A DNA stretch of 64,000 nucleotides, from the NCBI GenBank assembly GCA_948567375.1, contig OX419759.1:61656593-61720592 (forward strand). The letters run 5' to 3'. Both the position numbers and the translations under genes were made by a program. The notes under the pieces were generated by a model, which searched no databases, was not told the DNA's origin, and worked only from the letters and a program-made list of their open reading frames with translations. The DNA comes from Lunularia cruciata. Lineage: Eukaryota; Streptophyta; Marchantiopsida; Lunulariales; Lunulariaceae. Shown piece by piece: positions 1 through 10,452 of this stretch. Each line of letters starts with the position of its first letter. Position 1 is the first letter of the stretch.

Positions 1-192
1 ATATGTACTCCATGACGAGGGAAATTAGTGGGTGAGGGACTGGCTGTTTCACCCAATACAGCAAAGATCCACAGCCAGTTTCTGAACGGTTGAAACATCT
101 CATGTTTGCGAAGTGCGCACCAATAATTCGGAATAGTGCTCGGATATATGGAGCAGACAACTCATTTCGTACTATATACTCAGGCTGCAGCA

Positions 193-1335
193 ATGTCCAG
201 ACGCAATCGCTTGTTGATACTTCTGTTCTTCACGTTATGTAGTCAGAATACATATCAATCTGCACATGCCTCAACTCCAAGTAACTCATCGGCATCTTCA
301 TCTGTGTCCTTTAACATCGGAAAATTCTCTTGTGGACCTAAAGGGAATTTTGAGTGCCTGGGAAACGCCACAACGACGTCGAAAGGGCTTCTGAAGCTTC
401 TGCCTGACGCAAGAGCTACTACCAATATGTCAATCAATGCAGCGAGTATGTACTACGACCAGGCGAGAGGAGTGGCCCTTTACAAGAAACCAATACGGGT
501 GCTGGATTGGTGCTCTGGGAAAGCGGCCTCTTTCAATATTACATTCACTTTTCAGATTGAGATTGAAGTGAACGGCACCCCCGGTGATGGCATAGCGTTT
601 GTGATGTTTCCAGAGAAGGATTACATCGGAGGAGCAGGGAGTGAATTGGCGGCTTACTCAAGTGGCGACGTTCGAACTCGACCACCAATTTTAGCAGTTG
701 AGTTTGACACTTACATAAATGCCCACGACGTAGACGATAAGAGCCATGTAGGTTTGAACAAGAATGACGTATCATCTTTAGTCACTAAGGACGTGAGCAA
801 GATGAACATAACAACGGCAAAAAGAGTCTTCGTATGGATCACTCACGACAACAAGCTGCCTTTGATGGAGATCCGAGTGAGCACGAAGTCTTCAAAGCCA
901 AAGAAGGCAACTTTGAGTTACGCAGTGGATCTTTTCAGCGTATTCGAGCACGTAGACGCTGTTTGGGTGGGCTTTTCTGCAGCGAATGGTAAAAAGTATG
1001 CTTTCTACTCAGTTCATAGCTTTAGTCTCAGCAGTATGTTAGTAGCACCTATGAACCTAACAAGAGCAAGAGTAGCAGGTCCGCCTTCACTCTCACCAGC
1101 TCTATCTCCTGAAGAGGATGAACGGGATGCTCCAGATGAAGAGTTAGAGAATCTCACCGAGAAACCCGTACCGGAGCCTGAGGTACAGAGTCTACCTCCT
1201 TCTATGTATCCTATGGTTCCAACGCAGTCACCGAAACCATCAGGAACGCCATCACCAAAAGTAAATGCTGGTCTCCTGGTAGGAGTTACATTTTGCATGT
1301 GTAGCACAATGTACCACTATGGGGCTTTGCGCTGA
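193..1335 (+). CDS. L-type (legume-like) lectin domain protein, secreted or truncated lectin receptor
   Basis: The frame opens upstream at 148 (ATG), but the ATG at 193 starts a typical secretory signal (MSRRNRLLILLFFTLCSQ then a small-residue cleavage region), so 193 is preferred; this gives 380 residues. The body shows the L-type lectin signature: GDGIAFVMFP, then AVEFDTYIN with the metal-binding Glu and Asp, an Asp before SHVGLN for the calcium/manganese site, and near the C-terminal end VWVGFSAANGKKYAF. These families bind sugars or hydrophobic ligands at the cell surface. A Pro/Ser/Glu-rich linker follows (about residues 295-360), like the stalk of lectin receptor kinases, then a short hydrophobic stretch AGLLVGVTFCMC and a stop. 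No kinase domain follows in any frame before the repeats begin. It is either a secreted or tail-anchored lectin, or a receptor that lost its kinase. The reading frame is intact, unlike everything else in the window. Confidence 0.88.
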   Translation: MSRRNRLLILLFFTLCSQNTYQSAHASTPSNSSASSSVSFNIGKFSCGPKGNFECLGNATTTSKGLLKLLPDARATTNMSINAASMYYDQARGVALYKKPIRVLDWCSGKAASFNITFTFQIEIEVNGTPGDGIAFVMFPEKDYIGGAGSELAAYSSGDVRTRPPILAVEFDTYINAHDVDDKSHVGLNKNDVSSLVTKDVSKMNITTAKRVFVWITHDNKLPLMEIRVSTKSSKPKKATLSYAVDLFSVFEHVDAVWVGFSAANGKKYAFYSVHSFSLSSMLVAPMNLTRARVAGPPSLSPALSPEEDERDAPDEELENLTEKPVPEPEVQSLPPSMYPMVPTQSPKPSGTPSPKVNAGLLVGVTFCMCSTMYHYGALR

Positions 1336-2299
1336 TCATTTGTCATTGCTTCCGATATCATTAAAGTTCCACGAGTCTCACATCATATACTTATGTCGTT
1401 GGCTGGTTACGTAGTAGTCTGCAAAGAGTACGAGTAAAAGGAAGTTCGACATCAAGTGTGCATGATATAAACTTCTTTCGAGATCGATATCGTCGAGCCT
1501 AAATCTCTCCGTTCGAGCTCCTTAGCTTCGGATGGCATACGCTTCTTTTCCTCAAAATCCGACTTTTAGTTTCCAACTCTTTTCGTGGCGCAATTAGCTC
1601 TAGATTATTGTCAAACAAAGGCCTTAGAAATTAGGCACGGAGTAGGCTTTCATAACAGAATTACAGAAGTTAGGTTTAAAATTGATCAGGTAGACAGGCA
1701 CACCTTTGCCGCTGAATTAGTGGCAACCAATATCGTGAGCCCGGATAAGTTCTTTCTTGGATATTTGACTACGTACAATATATGTTTGACATTCATTTGA
1801 GTTGAATATTTGACTTGCAGATTTCGATGTCAAAATTAAATGGCTCCGCGCGATGAAGGGTAAAATCTTGTCCGGCACCAATACTTAAATAAAATTGGTC
1901 ACTTAAATAAAATTGGTCTAACATGAACAATTGGACTTAGATCGTCCTGTTTACTCATTTGTACGATTTTAGGATATGATAGTTTACGAGAGTTTGTGAC
2001 CAATATGATAGTTTATGCCAATTTCTGACCAATAAAATTGGTCAAATGATATCTAACATGAACAATTGGACTTAGATCGTCCTCACTGCTCATTTGTACG
2101 ATTTTAGTTTACGACAGTTTATGACCGATATGATAGTTTATCCCAGTTTATGACCGGTATGCAATTTTAGGATATAATAGTTTATGCCCCTTTATGATTG
2201 ATATGACTTTGCATGTTTTAGGAGACAAATTTGGCCATAGTATACCATATAGTCCACCCAATTATAATGGTGTAGGACATTGGGTCAAACATGAAAATT
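1336..2299. other. Intergenic region downstream of the lectin gene
   Basis: No convincing gene. An open stretch at 1585-1800 starts only with GTG and has no recognisable motif. The right half is AT-rich and holds the short tandem duplication described separately. A promoter for a following gene was not recognised. Confidence 0.6.
1918..2220. repeat. Imperfect tandem duplication, period about 132 bp
   Basis: The block beginning TAACATGAACAATTGGACTT at 1919 recurs at about 2053, followed in both copies by a CTCATTTGTACGATTTTAG segment and then by several copies of a short motif of the form ATGATAGTTTATG(A/C)C. The second copy is diverged. It is not linked to a known element. Confidence 0.7.
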
Positions 2300-3052
2300 T
2301 AGTAGAGTAACAGGAGCGCTACACTCTTTGTCTATGTCCCAAATGAGATTATATTTTCCTTATGCTCACTATATCTTATGACAAGAGGGAGAATACCATT
2401 AGAGGTCTTAAGATTATCAACCTTGTGCATCTTTTATGTCTTGATAGGTCACTTTTTGCAAAAGCATTGTGCACCACCTCTCGCCTCACCTCAAGAGGCT
2501 TGTCAGGGATGGTATATGAGCATCTTACTGATTGCTTGTATGCAGATGATCCTTCTAGTGGATTTACTGAGCTGTTTCAGGTGGCTGCATTGGTAGTGAT
2601 GGGAGATATCCCCATGTCAATTAGTCAGGTGTTATGGGCTAGTCTACTTCTCATGATGGAGAAGGGCACGGGGGCATTAGACCAATTGCTATTGGAAAGA
2701 TCTTTTTGCACTTGGTTAGCTGCACCATTGTCCTTCAACATCAATCCCACTTCCAAGATCACCTTAGTCCACATCATTTGGAGTAGCTACACCTAGAGGT
2801 TGTGAGGTTATTTCACTAGGCATCAAGGCACTACTAGATATCAATACAAAGTGGGTTGTCCTACAGGTGGGTGCTGAGAACACTTTTAATAACTTCTCTT
2901 GGGCATCCATCTTTTGAGAGCTTAGGGAGGCTGGTGGATCTTTAATAAGTCTCATTCCCTTTGTGTGGTTGTTCTTTGTCTCTCTTCCTTCTCTTTACTA
3001 CTAGGATGGGTGGTCACAAGAGGGAATCACCCTCTTGGAGTCAGTTGTCGAT

Positions 3053-3181
3053 ACACGACAAGGAGATCCTTTATCGGACCTTTCTTTCCATGGCTCACTT
3101 TAGAGCTCTCTTATCTGTTACTTTGGTCATGCCAAGTGTGTATTTCCCTCCTTAGTAGACAATACATACATTGTGGGCCCC
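3053..3181 (+). other. Reverse transcriptase palm motifs of element G
   Basis: TRQGDPLS is read at 3053-3076, and LVDNT at the catalytic Asp-Asp position is read about 100 bases later. The second catalytic Asp codon is AAT (Asn), so the enzyme is dead. Confidence 0.7.
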
Positions 3182-4070
3182 ATAGATCAAATTAGGCAGG
3201 CTTTTGATCACTTGACTACCGAGCTACATCTTGTAGGCTTGAGAGTCAAGATGTCAAAGTGTAGAGCATGGTCCCCTTCAGGTATACCTCACCACCTTGA
3301 GCTTCCAAAGGGGTGTGTCACATCTATAGATGGACTATGTATGCTTTGAGCACCAATAGGATCCAAGTATTTTGTCACATGCTTCTTAGACGCTACCCTT
3401 ATAGAGGATATTCTCTAGATGGATGACTGTTCTCTACTAGGAGATCCATAGGTGGCATTTGGTATACTCTCATCTAGTATTGCATATCAATTGACTTACC
3501 TTCTATGCACAATTCTCCCTTCCTTGTCTTTCCTATCACATTTGAGAGCTTTTGATAAGAGGATTATAGGAGTCTTTGGTGATACCATTGGACCAAAGAC
3601 TTTTGATTGTATGACGAGGGATTGGGGACGTAGAAAAACATCTCTACTAATCTTGTGTGGAGGAGTAGGCCTATTATCTATGCATGAGATGGTACCTATA
3701 GCATTTTTTGGTAATTGTGCTCTCTTGGCACCCCTACTTTCGTCCCATTTTTTGGTTACTAATAGGCTAGTTTTGGAGACTTATGTGACTAAGGTGGAGT
3801 AGAGATCCTTTTCTCTCCAAGTGTTATTATGGCAAACCAGAGATGGTCTATCCCCATGAGCATGGGAGGACCTTCCATCCTTTGCTTCACTATTGTTAGA
3901 TTGGACCAAAGGTTTGTAGTCTTCCTTGATGGAGCGACAGTGTCAACATATGGTACATACTCTCTATGTTGACTCCTCCATTCCTCGGACCACTAGAACA
4001 TATTTTTGCTCTTGCTCCGGCAAGTGTGCAGGCTCTTGGATCCTAGCTTGACCATGCATTAGGGCACTTT

Positions 4071-4074
4071 GACT
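4071..4074 (+). repeat. Target site duplication of element A1, left copy (GACT)
   Basis: GACT precedes the TG start of the A1 LTR and recurs at 23420-23423 straight after the A1 3' LTR. Only four bases match, where five are usual, so drift or slight misplacement of the edge is possible. Reading G across the gap restores a continuous homologous frame, which supports the edges. Confidence 0.65.
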
Positions 4075-4500
4075 TGTAACATCCATTTGTGCATGTGTGA
4101 TATTGTGATATTTAGCTTAATATTACAAATACTTGAGAGATATTATTTATATAAAGATAAATGATGGTTCTATATTAGTCATGATTAGCTAAAGTTAATC
4201 ATAGCTAAGATAGAGGGGACCTTACTTTAAAGGAAGTGGAAAAGATGAACACTACTATTTTGGATTCTAGTGTGTTGACTTGGTATTATTCCTAGGTATT
4301 TGGCTTTGAGGAAAGAGTTGAGAACTCTTGGGCCCGCAAGCCTTTTTGTTTTGGATTCTTCTATAGTCTAAGGATAGCCCATGTGAAGGAATCCTTGACT
4401 TAGTAGTTGTCAAGATAAGATCACATGCTATTGGAATATGCCCATGTGAATGGATATTGCTTTTTACTTTTTGACTTTATTTGACTTTTAGTCTAATAAC
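4075..4500 (+). repeat. Element A1 5' LTR, truncated
   Basis: It matches the first ~430 bp of the A2 LTR (60399 onward) and of the A1 3' LTR (22734 onward), up to the motif AGTCTAATAAC. It then jumps directly into internal sequence matching A2 at about 61520. The LTR TATA box, LTR end, primer site and first ~400 bp of the interior are therefore missing, a deletion of roughly 0.7 kb relative to A2. Confidence 0.85.
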
Positions 4501-5120
4501 AATTTTCTTTGGAAAATTGTATAGAGTCTGCCATTTCTTCAATTTTTTGTGAATTGTTGTGAAACTTTTCAAGAAAATTAAGTGCATTGTATCCTACCTT
4601 TTGACACAAAAATTAGACAAGGATCATTCTTGAGCAGAGAGTTATAAGTTTTTAAAGTGAGTGGAGTGGTTTTGAGACCAAATCTGAAATATGTGTGCGG
4701 AATAGAAAGGTGTCTAGGCCAAATGGTTTAATGAAAAGATTTGAAATTTTGCAGGGAGAGACCCCTTGAAGTTGTGATCAAGTGTGCTGAATTTCAGAGG
4801 GATGTAACATACCACTTGCAAGATTTGACTGACATTGTAAGGAAGGGTCAATTCTACATAGTTTAGATTTCATGCATGAGGAGTGTGAGAGCAACAAAAA
4901 GCATGTTTGAGTGTTTAGACTCATCGTGGGAACATGGAGGGTCACCAAGAGTGGAAATTGGCTATGCAAGGTTCCCCACGGGTTTGAGTTGATTTTAGGG
5001 GCGGATTTGAGGAGAAGAGAGTTAAGTAGAATTTGAAGAGAGTGTTGAGAGGATCTAGAAACCTATACCACTTGGAGGAAAGAGTGAGTCTAAGTGTGTT
5101 TTATATGGAGAGAAGGGACA
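4501..5120 (+). pseudogene. Element A1 leader region and first half of the zinc-knuckle leader frame
   Basis: This is homologous to A2 at 61520-62138. It encodes the N-terminal half of the leader frame, with the knuckle start visible just before the B insertion (GEKG codons at 5110-5118, partly mutated). It contains several stops. The second half resumes at 11696. Confidence 0.7.
5116..5120 (+). repeat. Target site duplication of element B, left copy (GGACA)
   Basis: GGACA lies directly before TGTAATACC and recurs at 11691-11695 directly after the 3' LTR. The empty site is seen in the paralogue A2 at 62136-62140, where the sequence runs through as GGACATAAGG. Confidence 0.92.
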
Positions 5121-5855
5121 TGTAATACCAAGAGCTAGCCATATGATCTAGATGTGAAATTAGGTTTGGTAACATCTAGAATGATGTTATACATGATGGT
5201 CAAAATAGATAAGAAAGAAGTATCACCAAAAGAGTACTTTTACTAATAGTGCAGAAACCAAAATAGACTTAAGAACTTTAGAACCAATAGCTAGACATAT
5301 AATTTAAAGGTGAAAATTGGTTTGGTAACATCTGGAAAGATGTTACACATGATGGACTAAACAGATCAGAAAGAGATATCACCAAAAAGGGACTTCTACT
5401 AATAGAGTAGGAACCAAAATATGCATGAAATCTTTGAAGGTGATTTTGGAGGCCTAAATGGATGAATTAGGCCTCAAAAATTTGCAGACCCCCCCCAACA
5501 AATGAAAGGCTGGCCTTCCCTCCCCCTGCTTTGTCTCGTTGAGAGCTTTCCAATAGTACCTTACTCATGTGATTATGAGATTCCTACAAGAAGATTCTCT
5601 AAAAGATTCCCTCTAGTCAAAGCTTGTTTGACCAACCAGATAGGACTTAGACCAGACATGTCACCCATCCAAGTATGTAATCCAAGGGTGGAGCTTGCTG
5701 ACATGTCACATATCTGTGTGCCTAATCCTACTGTGGAGCTTCCTTGGAGGAGATCCTCTTTGTCTATATAATAAAGAGAAGGTGCTCCTTTGGGGCATCA
5801 AATGTTTGAGTGTGCAATTTGTGTTTCTCTCTTCTCTTGTCCTCAAAATATTACA
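5121..5855 (+). repeat. Element B 5' LTR
   Basis: It runs from TGTAATACCAAGAGC to ATTACA, with TG and CA ends. It contains an internal imperfect duplication of about 156 bp in its first half and a TATA box near the right end. Confidence 0.92.
5765..5774 (+). promoter_or_regulatory. TATA box in element B 5' LTR
   Basis: TATATAATAA lies about 80 bp before the LTR end, and the same motif is at 11600-11609 in the 3' LTR. It is placed to start the genomic RNA near 5800. Confidence 0.6.
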
Positions 5856-5856
5856 A

Positions 5857-5870
5857 TGGTATCAGAGTGA
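5857..5870 (+). promoter_or_regulatory. Primer binding site of element B (tRNA-iMet type)
   Basis: TGGTATCAGAGTGA begins one base after the 5' LTR. TGGTATCAGAGC is the usual complement of the plant initiator tRNA-Met 3' end. Confidence 0.88.
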
Positions 5871-5995
5871 GTGTTTTAGTCCAAGAGAGTGGATCATCCC
5901 TCTTGGAATAGCACGAACTACTGAAATTGAGTAATTTGAGGTGGAGAACATAAAGTAATTGCTAGACTTAGGAAGGACTTTAGAGAGCGGATGAG

Positions 5996-7543
5996 ATGGA
6001 TGCACTGGGAGGACAATTTCTTGCACCTAGCTTCCCATTCTTGAATCCATTCCACATCAAGGTTCTGTACATCGAACGTGAGCAGATGAGGGTATCGTTA
6101 GTTTATCACTTTGGTGCAGAATTCATGGACAGAGTGATGAACTCACCAAACTTGGTGATTCTACCTGTGGTGATATATGAAAGAGAGTGGGATTTGACAA
6201 TCTACATTCTATTATAATAATATAGATATGAATGTCCTAAATCCTCTCCCTTTCAACACTCAAGAGGAAATCCGTTATGTAGTGAGACCAAAAGTGATGT
6301 TTAGAGATTTTGTGATTAGGAATTTCAGTGAGGAGTATTATCAATGAGTGATAGCTTCTGAGGTCCCAATGGTAGTTCCAATAGTTTGTGCGCCTTCTAG
6401 AGTGATCATATTGACTCTGGATTGAAGTAGATATTAGCAATTGAGTGTGGCAGGAACCATGGATTTGCAATTGCAAGAGCTGGTGCAAGGAATGCAAGGG
6501 ATGTTGAACAAATTTTGAGAGATTAAGATGACCATGGAGACATTACAAAGTCAAGTGCAGATCCTCAGAAACGATCAAGCCATGCAAGAAGAAGAACCGT
6601 CTCAAAACCCAATACCTATGACTGAAGTACTTGGAGAGGCACTTGTGCCTACGAACCCTATCAGTGATGAAGCCACATTGCTACTCTAGATGAAGAAGAC
6701 TTGCAACATCAAGCCTTACAAGGGGCAGCGTATGATGGGAGTAGTGGAAAATTGGATCTCAAGAATGAATTGATATTTCCGATTGTTCTCAATAGAGATC
6801 ATAAAGCATGCTGGAGGTATGTTTGCATGTGGGTACTTGACCGATAAAGCCCTCACATGGTATGATGCTTAGGAACGATCCATGTTGGCAAAGAGAAGAG
6901 AGGTCACATGGACAACAATGCAAGAAGGATTGCTGAAGAATTACCAATCGGTGGATTCTATGCAGATAGCTTGAACCCAACTATGGGGATTGAGACAAAA
7001 AAATAGCGTACAAGAGTATGTGGAGGCAGTTCTGGATCTACAAGTTGCAATTAACGACATGAGTCCAGCAGAGGCTCTCAACAATTTTAAATGAGGTTTG
7101 AAAGGGTAGATTCGCCAAGAAGTCATGGTGCAAAATCCTTGCATGGTATTTGAAGCCATTGCTTGTGCGTAGAGACTAATAGGAGCATTAGGTGGAGGTG
7201 AAAGAGTAGTTCCACCTCAACATTATTGGGCAGAAATGCCACACATGGGTAGACCAGTACCAATGGAATTGGGCAACCTTTGATTCTGAAATCGAGGAGC
7301 ACGATCGCTTCAAGGGGAGCGTGGACAGGTAGAAGAACAAAGAGATGGAGTCCCATGAGGAGAAAAGACTTGAGGAGAACAACGCCATTGTTACAATTGT
7401 GGCCGTATTGGGCACATATCTACCAACTGTCACACTCGTTTCCCTAGAGGCCCTCGGCCTTCATACAAGCAATCTTTGAACAACATGGAGAGGCACATTG
7501 AAGAGGAGGAGATGGAAATCACTTCGGAAAACAAAGATCACTA
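5996..7543 (+). pseudogene. Element B gag (broken), with CCHC zinc knuckle
   Basis: It begins MDALGGQFLAP and continues through a capsid-like segment with the LTDKALTWYDA motif near 6838-6870 and VQEYVEAVLDLQ at about 7010. It ends with the nucleic-acid-binding knuckle CYNCGRIGHISTNC near 7398-7440. Gag packages the element RNA in the cytoplasmic particle. At least six in-frame stops and some frameshifts break it. The N-terminus resembles the gag start of C at about 21730 on the other strand, so B and C are related. Confidence 0.85.
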
Positions 7544-8080
7544 GTAATTGCACCTTGCGGCCTTATTGGCTCAATAAGGAAGCAAAGAAGCAAGGGAAGG
7601 AAGAAGACTAATGCGCAAAGATCTCGAAAGGCAACCTCACAATTGATTGTCGTGAATGGAATCCTAGAAGGTAATTAAGTGAGAGTATTAATAGATCCAA
7701 GAGCAATAGAGAATTTCTTGTCTTGCTTTGTTGCAATAAGATTGGGAATGGATCTAGAGAGAGATGAGAGTGAAGAAGTAGAGTTACCTAATGGGTAAAC
7801 AAAGAGGATTGAATCATTACCTAGATGGGTAACACTCTTTGTAGGAGAATATCAGGAAGCAATTGAGTGGCGAGTGATACAATTAGCTTGTTATGATGCA
7901 ATTTTAGGCATGCCATGGATGGAACATTACAACCCTATGGTAGATTAGAGGAAGAAAGTAGTGAGAACCCACCAATGGTCAATCATTGGGGTTAAAGAAA
8001 AATCACACAGGCAGAAACTGCCTCTATATGTCATAGGGATGGCAAATGTTAGTTAGACCAATAGATGTTTCATGGGTCTA
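7544..8080 (+). pseudogene. Element B aspartic protease (broken)
   Basis: The retropepsin-like core is recognisable by LIDPRAIENF near 7690, where most relatives have DSGA (here Asp is kept but Ser-Gly became Pro-Arg), and by YDAILGMPWM near 7895-7925, the conserved ILGMPWL strand. It would process the Gag-Pol polyprotein. Stops are present and the active-site context is altered, so it is not functional. Confidence 0.82.
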
Positions 8081-9560
8081 ATAAAAGTCTAGAGTGCACA
8101 ACTCAATGGACAAATTCCTGAGAAATTGAAAGATGTGGTGGATGAGTTTCAAGATGTCTTTCCTGATGATCTATCCTTAGGATTACCACCAAAAAGGCAA
8201 GTAGATCACAAAATTGAGACACTCCCGGGGAAGACACCTCCTTGTAAGGCCCCATATCGCCTATCGCCTCATGAGTTGGAGGAGTGTAAGGCTCAAATTG
8301 AGGAGATGCTGCAGAAAGGATTCATCCAACCTAGCATATCACCATATGGGGCCCATGTCTTGTTTGTGAAGAAGAAGGATGGTACAATGCGCATGTGCAT
8401 TGACTATCGGGGTCTCAATCAACAAACAATGAAGAACAAATACCCCTTACCTCGCATGGATGACCTATTTGATCAACTCCATGGAGCAAGATACTTCACC
8501 AAATTGGACTTGCAGAGCGGTTACAATCAAATCCAAATTACAGAGGAGGATGTGTACAAAACTGCCTTTCAAACCAAGTATGGCCACTTTGAGTATCTTA
8601 TGATGCCTTTTGGCCTCACCAATGCACCTGCCACTTTCATGAGTCTAATGAATGACATATTTCATCCATACTTGGATAAGTCTATTATTGTCTTCTTGGA
8701 CGATATCTTAGTATATAGTAGCACGATGATAGAACACAAACAACATCTACGAGAGGTCTTCTAGATTGTAAGATAGAATCAATTGTATGCCATAATCTCA
8801 AAGTGCAAGTTTGGCAAGTCTAAAGTAGACTACTTGGGGCATAGAGTAAGTGCAAAGTGCATTCAAGTATTGACGGATAAAATAGAGGTCATTAAAAAAT
8901 GGAGTGCCCCAAAAGATCAGACTCAACTTAAGAGCTTCTTGGGGTTGATGGTGTTCTATTGTAGATTTGTCAAGGACTGCTCCAAGGTTGCACAGCCTTT
9001 AACAACACTTCTTAGCAAGGGGAAGAAGTGGACATGGGGAACTGCATGATTGGCCTTTCAAGAATTGAAAGCCGCCTTGCTACATGCACCAATCTTGAAG
9101 TGGTATGACCCAAAATGTCCAATCAAGTTGGCTATAGATGCATCAGGCATAGCAATAGGAGCAGTCCTACAACAAGAGTGGCATAACGAATGGCATCCAA
9201 TTGCATATTTCTCTCAAAAGTTGTTATCGGTAGAGCACAACTACCACACCATAGAACAAGAAGAGCTGGCCATTGTTCTAGCAACCAAGCATTTGAATCA
9301 CTATTTGGGCAAGAAGGCATTTGTAGTAAAGACATACCACAAACTTCTAGTCTACCTCAAGACGCAAAAGGATCTATCTTGTTGCCAAATTTGGTGGGCA
9401 GAGTGGTGATAACGCTTCAACATGACAATCACCTACATGGAGGGTAAGAAGCAATTTGCAGATGCATTTACTCGCACACAAATGGTAAAAAACTTGGTGG
9501 CAGAGGTTAAGATTAACCTAAATTCTGGCCAGAGATTTTGGGTGTTACAAAAACTGATCT
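8081..9560 (+). pseudogene. Element B reverse transcriptase and RNase H
   Basis: The longest open piece is 8126-8764 (212 codons), carrying the palm motifs [22 protein letters not shown] and the catalytic FLDDILVYS, all intact. Stops at 8762-8764, 9047-9049 and 9407-9409 break it into connection (8783-9049) and RNase H parts (9050-9409, with IDASGIAIGAVLQQ and EQEELAIV). The usual HKPL step of RNase H reads YHKLLVYL. It copies element RNA into DNA from the tRNA primer. Confidence 0.92.
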
Positions 9561-10452
9561 ATAGATTGTAGAAGCGCAATCATCCAAAGGTGTCACCAAC
9601 ACCAAGGGACTCACCTTTTGGGATGGCAGATTATGGATCCCAAATGTCCCAAAATTATGCTCCACCATTCTAGTGGAATGTCATGATTCAGCCATTGTAG
9701 GTCATGTCGGAGTGGACAAGACCTTGGATGCAATCTAGCGCCATTACTATTGGCCCAAGATGAGCAACGATGTGATGGACTACGTGCATAGCTGCCTACT
9801 TTTTCAATAGAACAAAGCTTCTAATCAAGCTCCTACAGGGCTCCTTCAACTTCTCCCCACTCCTACCCAACGTTGGGAACAAGTGAGTATGGATCTAGTT
9901 TGTAAATTACCCAAGACCACCTTAGTGTTTGATTCCATCATGGTCTTTGTAGACCGGCTCAACAAAATGATTCATGTATGCCCTACCACCAAGGAGGTGA
10001 CTGCTCCACAACTAGCTCAATTATACTTAGATGCAATCTTTGCTCACCATGGCTTGTCTAGAGTACTCATCACCGATAGAGGCACCCAATTCACGAGTTT
10101 GTTTTGGCAAACACTCTTTGGTTTCTTCAAAACCAAGTTGGCCATGTCCATAGCATACCACCCACAAACAGATGGCCAAACAGAGCGGGCTAATCAAACA
10201 ATTGAAGACATGTTACGTAGCTTCACCTTAGAAGAGCAAGAGAGGTGGGACACCCTACTTCCGTTGGTAGAATCCGCTTACAACAATTTGGTGAATGCAT
10301 CCACCCAAGTCACTCCGTTCTTCCTCATGTATGGTGAGCATCCCTTTACACCTTCTAGCTTGATGAAGATCCATCCAGTCAACACATTTGTTTCTAGAAT
10401 CCAACAAGGTGTGGAGAGCGCCAAGCACATATTACAGATTGTGCAAAATTGA
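9561..10452 (+). pseudogene. Element B integrase, zinc and catalytic domains
   Basis: The HHCC zinc module starts near 9676 (ECHDSAIVGHVGVDKT) and runs to CLLFQ, interrupted by stops. The catalytic core is open from 9883 to 10452, with the three acidic residues in MDLVCKLP, ITDRGTQF and GQTERANQ. The core therefore looks chemically intact although the protein as a whole is broken. It inserts the cDNA, leaving a 5-bp duplication as seen around B. Confidence 0.9.

Larger units (their letters stand above)
2300..4074 (+). pseudogene. Element G, left part: degenerate non-LTR-type reverse transcriptase
   Basis: Read across several frameshifts, this stretch encodes a reverse transcriptase. Visible motifs in order: an N-terminal GFTELFQVAALVVMGDIP segment (about 2550-2610), GGIRPIAIG at 2670-2696, TRQGDPLS at 3053-3076 (the palm TRQGDPL signature of non-LTR reverse transcriptases), VDNTYIVGP at 3155-3181 at the position of the catalytic FADD/YADD box (second Asp now Asn), then GLRVKMSKCRAWSP. 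A thumb-like segment at 3452-3800 includes LLCTILPSLSFL and FDKRIIGVFGD. The order matches a family with GGVRPIAVG and QGDPL motifs that lies outside the LTR retrotransposons. Many stops and frameshifts make it a relic. It is cut at 4074 by element A1 and resumes at 23420. Family naming is inference. Confidence 0.75.

Noticed and set aside
1141-1260. Pro-rich tail of the lectin as an extensin or arabinogalactan protein
   Set aside because: Too short and without regular SPPPP or AP repeats; a stalk fits better.
1014-1307. Minus-strand frames opposite the lectin gene
   Set aside because: Shadows of the lectin coding strand.
1585-1800. 71-codon open frame as a small gene
   Set aside because: GTG start only, no motif and no supporting context.
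2362-2796. LYADDPSSG as a catalytic YADD box
   Set aside because: It lies N-terminal to the GGIRPIAIG and TRQGDPL motifs; the real Asp-Asp position is near 3158.
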